Below the pieces are notes generated by a model. The model saw nothing but the letters and a program-made list of their open reading frames with translations, was not told the origin of the DNA and did no database searches. Below, piece after piece: positions 55,856 through 64,000 of a DNA stretch of 64,000 nt (position 1 is its first letter; each line of letters starts with the position of its first letter). Source of the DNA: Paulinella micropora (Eukaryota > Cercozoa > Imbricatea > Euglyphida); the NCBI GenBank assembly GCA_009731375.1, contig BJOX01000180.1, forward strand, positions 117,652 to 181,651, read 5' to 3'. Made by a program: the position numbers and the translations under genes.

Positions 55856-56345
55856 TATACATACATACATACACACATACACACATACATGCATACATAT
55901 ACATACAGACATACATACATACATACATAGATACATACATAGATACATACATACATACATACATACATACATCATTGCATGCGCACATGCATACATACAT
56001 ACATAAATACATACATACATACATACATACATGCATACATACATACATGCAGACAAACATACATACACATACATACATACATGCATGCATGCATGCATGA
56101 ATACATACATACCTAACTACCTACATACATACATACATACATATACACATACATACATCCACATACATACATACATACATACATACATACATACATACAT
56201 ACTGGACATAGTAGACATACATACATACATACATACTTAATACATACATATGTACACACATACATACATACATATGTACATACATACATATGTACATAAA
56301 CACATACATACATACATACATACATACATAGATACATATAGAGTA
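54606..56345. repeat. (CATA)n microsatellite, 1.7 kb
   Basis: The longest single tetranucleotide block of the window, with GCAT and ACAC variants. Open frames of 300-475 codons within it are repeat artefacts. Confidence 0.95.
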
Positions 56346-56598
56346 CAACAACATGCTGACAACAACAGCAACTACAGCAATAACAACAACAGCAACAGCA
56401 ACAGCAACAACAACAACAACAACAGCAGCAACAGCAACAACGACAACAACAACAACAGCAACAACGACAACAACAACAACAACAACAGCAACAACAACAA
56501 CAACAACAACAACAGCAGCAGCAGCAGCAACAACAACAACAAACAGCAACAGCAACAACAACAACAACAACAACAGCAACAGCAACAACAATAACAAT

Positions 56599-56637
<39 letters not shown>

Positions 56638-56657
56638 AACAACAACAACAACAACAA
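56346..56657. repeat. (CAA)n microsatellite
   Basis: CAA array with CAG and TAA variants. Could encode poly-Gln/Asn/Thr but has no flanking coding sequence. Confidence 0.9.
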
Positions 56658-56832
56658 CTCTACTCTTGATTTGTTTACTCCAATTGAAAGCCACAATGAA
56701 GGTAGGTAGGTAGGTTAGGTACTAACTAGCTAGCTAGCTAGGTGGGTACAGCTTTCCGGTTTGACCCTCTTTACTGCTTAAGAACTTTTGTTACGTACTC
56801 TAACGCTTGCAATTCACGCTTTGGGTAACACA

Positions 56833-56914
<82 letters not shown>

Positions 56915-57416
56915 NNNNNNNNNNNNNNNNNNNNNNNNNNNNNNNNNNNNNNNNNNNNNNNNNNNNNNNNNNNNNNNNNNNNNNNNNNNNNNNNNNNNNN
57001 NNNNNNNNNNNNNNNNNNNNNNNNNNNNNNNNNNNNNNNNNNNNNNNNNNNNNNNNNNNNNNNNNNNNNNNNNNNNNNNNNNNNNNNNNNNNNNNNNNNN
57101 NNNNNNNNNNNNNNNNNNNNNNNNNNNNNNNNNNNNNNNNNNNNNNNNNNNNNNNNNNNNNNNNNNNNNNNNNNNNNNNNNNNNNNNNNNNNNNNNNNNN
57201 NNNNNNNNNNNNNNNNNNNNNNNNNNNNNNNNNNNNNNNNNNNNNNNNNNNNNNNNNNNNNNNNNNNNNNNNNNNNNNNNNNNNNNNNNNNNNNNNNNNN
57301 NNNNNNNNNNNNNNNNNNNNNNNNNNNNNNNNNNNNNNNNNNNNNNNNNNNNNNNNNNNNNNNNNNNNNNNNNNNNNNNNNNNNNNNNNNNNNNNNNNNN
57401 NNNNNNNNNNNNNNNN

Positions 57417-57449
<33 letters not shown>

Positions 57450-57450
57450 C
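56833..57450. repeat. Poly-T with 502-N gap
   Basis: T run of about 80, one A, N at 56915-57416, then T again. Like 4099-4493 this is a homopolymer that was not resolved. 57451-57800 is unique with short CA and GTAT arrays. Confidence 0.9.
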
Positions 57451-57799
57451 TTACTAGAAGTGTTTGCGTAAGAGGAAGCACATGCAAGCCTACAGACGAC
57501 TATCAGACGTACATACATATATATTACGCTAGGAAATCTTGATATCTCATACACACGTATGTATATGTGTGTTTGTATGTAAACATTTACAAATGCATAT
57601 GTCTGATGGGTCAGCTTCGCTTGTATGTATGTATGTATGTATGTATATATGTATTTATGCGAGATCGAAACAGGACACACACACACACACACTAACATTT
57701 ACACAAATACGTATCTTATTACGGTATTGAAGTGATAAAATCAGCCAACTTTTCAGTAAAGTTGCTCAATAAAAAAAACACCTTGACGATACACAAAAT

Positions 57800-59249
<1,450 letters not shown>

Positions 59250-59352
59250 CAACAAAGGTGTAAGCTCATTGAGCATGTGTGAATGTATGTATGTATGTAT
59301 GTATTATTATGTTACCACGCATATCAGTACTTCCTGTGCTCACTAGCTACAG

Positions 59353-59490
59353 AATTGATTGATTGATTGATAGATTGATTGATTGATTGATCGATTGATT
59401 GATCGATTGATTGGTCGATTGATTGATTGATTGATTGATTGATCGATCGATCGATTGATTGATTGATTGATTGGATTGATTGATTGATTC

Positions 59491-59577
<87 letters not shown>

Positions 59578-59639
59578 TGATTGATTGATTGATTGATTGA
59601 TCAATTGATCGATCGATTGATTGATTGATTGATTGATTG

Positions 59640-59676
<37 letters not shown>

Positions 59677-59690
59677 CTTGTGATTGATTA

Positions 59691-59747
<57 letters not shown>

Positions 59748-59846
59748 GTTGATTGATTGATTGATTGATTGATTGGATTGATTGATTGGATTGATTGATT
59801 GATTGATCGATTGATCGATCGATTGATTGATTGATTGATTGATTGA

Positions 59847-59881
<35 letters not shown>

Positions 59882-59901
59882 TGATTGGTTGATCGATCGA
59901 T

Positions 59902-59970
<69 letters not shown>

Positions 59971-60001
59971 CGCTTGATCCATTGATTGCTTGATTGCTTG
60001 C

Positions 60002-60034
<33 letters not shown>

Positions 60035-60035
60035 A

Positions 60036-60066
<31 letters not shown>

Positions 60067-60179
60067 ATTGATTGATTGCTTGATTGATTGATTGATTTAT
60101 TGATTGATCGATTGATTGATTGATTGATTGATTGCTTGCTTGCTTGCTTGATTGCTTGATTGATTGATTGATTAATCGC

Positions 60180-60243
<64 letters not shown>

Positions 60244-60284
60244 ATTGATTGATTGATTGATCGATTTTGTTATTTGAATATTAA

Positions 60285-60320
<36 letters not shown>

Positions 60321-60345
60321 CATATATATATGTATATATATATGT
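59353..60345. repeat. (GATT)n microsatellite and (TA)n
   Basis: About 910 bp of GATT with GATC and GCTT variants, then TA repeats. It is flanked on both sides by copies of a short sequence containing TTACCACGCATATCAGTACT (59310 and 60350), a possible older duplication. Confidence 0.9.
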
Positions 60346-60415
60346 ATTTTATTACCACGCATATCAGTACTAGCAGGTTCCTGTACTCACTAGCCAAAGA
60401 AAGTGACCTGGCATG

Positions 60416-60555
60416 TACGTATGTATGTATGTATGTATGTATGTATGTATAGGTTTAGCCACAGAAAGGGACCTGCCATGTATGTATGTATGCATTTATG
60501 TGTGTATGTATGCATGTATGTATGTATGTACGTCTGTACGTATGTATGTAAGTAG

Positions 60556-60597
<42 letters not shown>

Positions 60598-60813
60598 CAG
60601 TAAGTCAGTAAGTAAGTAAGTATATATGTATGTATTGATATGTTTAGTTTACCTGTCAACAAATGAGCTCTTCGATATGAAAGTAGGTAAGTAAGTAAGT
60701 AAGTCAGTAAGTAATTACTAAGTCAGTAAGTCAGTAAGTAAGTAAGTATATATGCATGTATTGATATGTTTAGTTTACCTGTCAACAAATGAGCTCTTCG
60801 ATATGAAAGTAGT

Positions 60814-60863
<50 letters not shown>

Positions 60864-60940
60864 TATATGTATGTATTGATATGTTTACCTGTCGACCATG
60901 GAGCTCTTCGAGAGTCGGTGTAACCCTGAATGTATGTATG
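60416..60940. repeat. (GTAT)n/(AAGT)n with about 120-bp higher-order repeat
   Basis: AAGT arrays alternate with a unique box containing TGATATGTTTAGTTTACCTG and GAGCTCTTCGA. Three copies, near 60635, 60760 and 60875. The unit is a mixed micro/minisatellite. Confidence 0.75.
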
Positions 60941-60947
60941 TATGTAT

Positions 60948-61146
60948 TACTGTGGACATTCAAATCATTCAAACTTTGACCTCATGTTTCTCAATCAATA
61001 TTTGATGTATGGAAATGCAGCGCACACCGTTGGAAAGCTCTTGTCCTGAGCTTTCAAATGATGGCTTCAGCACAGTCGTATCACTTCGATTGATGGAGAA
61101 CGATGAGGTCAAAGTGGGATAGTTTGCCACTTGAATGTCCACAGTA
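60948..61146. mobile_element. MITE, 195 bp, TA target duplication (Tc1/mariner-like)
   Basis: Inverted ends CTGTGGACATTCAA and its complement lie inside TA dinucleotides. Inverted similarity continues inward (CTTTGACCTCAT with GTTCTC). No coding capacity. It sits in a GTAT array, where TA targets are abundant. Superfamily is inferred only from TA and size. Confidence 0.7.
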
Positions 61147-61259
61147 ATGTGTATGTATGTATGTATGTATGTATGTATGTATGTATGTATGTATGTATTG
61201 TACCAGAAGGAGGCGCGCATTGCCTGCGGTAAGCCTGTTAGCACATATTTATGTATGTG

Positions 61260-61787
61260 TATAAAAGAGAGAGAGAGAGAGAGAGAAGGGGGCGGGGGGG
61301 GGGGGGGGGGGGGGGGGGGAANNNNNNNNNNNNNNNNNNNNNNNNNNNNNNNNNNNNNNNNNNNNNNNNNNNNNNNNNNNNNNNNNNNNNNNNNNNNNNN
61401 NNNNNNNNNNNNNNNNNNNNNNNNNNNNNNNNNNNNNNNNNNNNNNNNNNNNNNNNNNNNNNNNNNNNNNNNNNNNNNNNNNNNNNNNNNNNNNNNNNNN
61501 NNNNNNNNNNNNNNNNNNNNNNNNNNNNNNNNNNNNNNNNNNNNNNNNNNNNNNNNNNNNNNNNNNNNNNNNNNNNNNNNNNNNNNNNNNNNNNNNNNNN
61601 NNNNNNNNNNNNNNNNNNNNNNNNNNNNNNNNNNNNNNNNNNNNNNNNNNNNNNNNNNNNNNNNNNNNNNNNNNNNNNNNNNNNNNNNNNNNNNNNNNNN
61701 NNNGAGGGGATATATATATATATTATATATATATATACATATATATATTTTTAGAGAGAGAGAGAGAGAGAGAGCAACCTGAGGATC

Positions 61788-61852
<65 letters not shown>

Positions 61853-61954
61853 GTATAGAGAGAGAGAGAGAGAGACCTGAGGATCGTTGCGAGAAACTTG
61901 AACGTGAATCTAGATAAATGAATGAATGAATAAATGAATGAGAAAGAGAGAGAG

Positions 61955-62005
<51 letters not shown>
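61260..62005. repeat. (GA)n, poly-G, N gap, (TA)n and (GATA)n
   Basis: N at 61322-61703 is flanked by a G run and GAGGGG. Beyond it are TA arrays with repeated GAGAGACCTGAGGATCG boxes and a GATA array. Confidence 0.85.
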
Positions 62006-62009
<4 letters not shown>

Positions 62010-62039
62010 CTTGAATGTGGATCTAAATAATAGAAACAA

Positions 62040-62191
62040 TCATTCATTTATTCATTCATTCATTGAATGAATGAATGAATTCAATGAATGAAAGAATTCA
62101 TTCATTCATTCATTCATTCATTCATTCGCTGAATCAGTCAATCAGTCAATAAATCAGTCAGTCAATCAATCAATCAATCAATGAATCAATG

Positions 62192-62222
<31 letters not shown>

Positions 62223-62332
62223 AAATCAATCAATCAATCAGTCAATCAATCAATTAATCAATCAATCAATATATCAATCAATATATCAATCAATATATCA
62301 ATCAATATATCAATCAATATATCAATCAATAT

Positions 62333-62365
<33 letters not shown>

Positions 62366-62495
62366 CCAATCAACCAATCAATCAAACAATCAATCAATCA
62401 ATCAATCAATCAACCAACCAATCAATCAACCAACCAACCAACCAACCAACCAATCAATCAATCAATCAATCAATTAATCTACCAATAAATAAATA

Positions 62496-62526
<31 letters not shown>

Positions 62527-62540
62527 GAATCAATCAATCA
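62040..62540. repeat. (ATTC)n and (AATC)n microsatellite
   Basis: Tetranucleotide array with TATC, AACC and GTC variants. Confidence 0.9.
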
Positions 62541-62552
62541 CGGGCAAGCTAG

Positions 62553-62620
62553 TTCATACATACATACATACATACATACATGTACATACATACATACATA
62601 GTAGTAGTAGTAGTGATATA

Positions 62621-62665
<45 letters not shown>

Positions 62666-62693
62666 GAGGAGGAGTAGTAGTAGGAGTAGTAGC

Positions 62694-62758
<65 letters not shown>

Positions 62759-62769
62759 TAGAAGAAGTA

Positions 62770-62818
<49 letters not shown>

Positions 62819-62902
62819 ATACATACATACATACACTCTAGTTCACCTTCTGTTCCTTATAAGCCAAGTGTTCCATCGCGTCCCTGTATGTATGTATGCA
62901 TG

Positions 62903-62933
<31 letters not shown>

Positions 62934-62940
62934 TCTATCT
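62553..62940. repeat. (CATA)n, (TAG)n and (GTAT)n arrays
   Basis: Three arrays around a 60-bp unique piece. 62941-63137 is unique and without a recognised gene. Confidence 0.9.
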
Positions 62941-63137
62941 ATCTACCTACCGTATCAAGCCTATCGCCTCGGCCAGGTCGGGACGGTTTGTATGTGTGTA
63001 TGTACGTATGTATGTATCCTTACGGCCCACCCACTGATATTTGTGAAATGACGCTTTTAAATTAATAAATAAAAATGAGCGCGTGGCAAAACTCTCAAAA
63101 ATGGGTGGGTTTCGTCTTGAGCTTTCCACAAATGCAT

Positions 63138-63165
63138 CAGTAGTATAGGGTCGCACTTGGGCACG
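63138..63165 (-). repeat. Dispersed repeat terminus R1, copy 3 (partial)
   Basis: CAGTAGTATAGGGTCGCACTTGGGCACG matches the first 28 bp of copy 1 with few changes, then diverges. 63166-63527 has no recognised gene. Its last 20 bp match the leader of protein A at 38929-38940. Confidence 0.5.
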
Positions 63166-63527
63166 GGTGTTCAGTGCAGTTTCTCTAGAGAAACCACACT
63201 AAGAGCCATTATTCATAATTTCCTCTACCTATTCTCTCTAAGTTCAAAACATCGATTTCATTACAATCTCTCTTATTACGAATTTCTCTCTGGACTACTT
63301 TACACAAAAAGCGAAAAGTTGTCCAACTCCATGACTTAGAAGGTGTGAAATTGTCCTGAGCCACTAGGTGTCTGGTGGGGAAGTGTTTTTCCACAAAGAG
63401 CCGTTATTTAGTTTTAAGGCTACCTGTTTATGACAAATACAGACAGACAAAAGAAAGAAACGTTTGAGAAAAACTACTATCTGTAAATAATTGTTATTTA
63501 AATAAATAACATAAAGACACATATAGG

Positions 63528-64000
63528 ATGACAAACGAAGACAGATTTAGAATGTCCAGAGGTTGTGTTATGGTAAAGAATAACGAAAAGAGACCAATGG
63601 TAAAAGTTCAATGGAGAGAAGGAGGAAAGGTTATATGTAAGAGTTTCTGCATCGGAAAGAAAAAATCAAAAGAGCAAGCATTGGAAGAAGCAAAGAAATA
63701 TCACGAGGAAAATATAATACCTAAATATGAGGAATGGAAAATTAACTACGATAAAGAAACAAGAATAATCAAAAAAGAAATGAAAAAAATTTGGAAGCAT
63801 AAAGATTTTAAGTGCGAATGTGGTGCTGAAATACATAATGGAAACAAAGCGCGACATATGAAGTCTCAGAAACATATTTCAGCTACAAAAAAAGAAAAAC
63901 CTCCAGTTCCTCCTAGGCCAAGCAAAGAGTATATGGAGAAAATAAAAAATGAGGAACATATCAAGGACGATAGGTGTAATATGTGCGGATACATGGAACA
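63528..64000 (+). CDS. Viral-type protein A homologue, cut by window end
   Basis: 157 codons open to the edge from ATG 63528. SRGCVMVKNNEKRPMVKVQW, a helix AKKYHEENIIPKYEEWK, zinc module FKCECGAEIHNGNKARHMK, a Pro-rich linker and DDRCNMCGYMEH. Clear homologue of 38397-38928 in the opposite orientation. Here the zinc tail seen in gene B is joined to protein A in one frame. The leader GACACATATAGGATGACA matches that of copy 1. No GC-rich insert after Met-Thr-Asn. Probably the edge of another viral insertion. Confidence 0.75.
   Translation, partial: MTNEDRFRMSRGCVMVKNNEKRPMVKVQWREGGKVICKSFCIGKKKSKEQALEEAKKYHEENIIPKYEEWKINYDKETRIIKKEMKKIWKHKDFKCECGAEIHNGNKARHMKSQKHISATKKEKPPVPPRPSKEYMEKIKNEEHIKDDRCNMCGYME

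Noticed and set aside
56353-56709. Poly-Thr/Asn/Gln protein
   Set aside because: (CAA)n translation without flanking coding sequence.

Overview
This is a window of eukaryotic, probably protist or algal, nuclear DNA. Long stretches are simple-sequence repeat: tri-, tetra-, penta- and hexanucleotide arrays that often end at N gaps. No bacterial operons, rRNA or tRNA genes were recognised. The host species cannot be named from the sequence. The only plausible host protein gene is a damaged, intron-containing leucine-rich-repeat/multi-pass membrane protein on the minus strand at about 35.0-38.1 kb.

The centrepiece is a 24.2-kb Polinton-like virus (PLV) or PLV-derived element at 7336-31555. It is bounded by 1.6-kb terminal inverted repeats (TIRs). 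Each TIR ends in a roughly 407-bp near-perfect palindrome with a short asymmetric centre. From left to right it carries: two small genes inside the TIR (one zinc-binding, both repeated in the other TIR); a tyrosine recombinase that may be a telomere resolvase; a fibre-like protein; a leftward morphogenesis block (small ORF, penton/minor capsid, major capsid, two small genes, packaging ATPase, small gene, and a large phospholipase A2-like structural protein split over several open frames); three small rightward genes; a leftward block with a zinc-finger gene, a membrane protein and a very long tail fibre ending in an S74-type chaperone; a rightward capsid-spike candidate; a leftward replication block with a TVpol-type polymerase fused to a superfamily 3 helicase; and three small genes before the right TIR. 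Palindromic ends plus a tyrosine recombinase suggest a linear genome with covalently closed hairpin telomeres. The copy is damaged or poorly assembled: there are in-frame stops in the recombinase, ATPase and fibre genes, and several frameshifts.

A diverged fragment of a second unit (31556-31655) abuts the right palindrome. A second, unrelated viral-type gene family (an N-terminal domain plus a C-x-C...H...H zinc module) appears at 38156-38928 (minus) and again at 63528-64000 (plus, cut by the window end). One copy carries an in-frame GC-rich double-hairpin insertion.

A complete Ty3/gypsy-like LTR retrotransposon lies at 44513-54414, with 247/248-bp LTRs, a 4-bp ATAT target duplication, a primer-binding site and a purine tract. 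Gag and pol share one reading frame separated by a single TGA-CGG, a context known to favour stop-codon readthrough. The integrase core lies in a 606-N gap. A 195-bp TA-flanked MITE sits at 60950-61144. The remaining DNA is microsatellites, minisatellites and short unique stretches with no recognisable gene.
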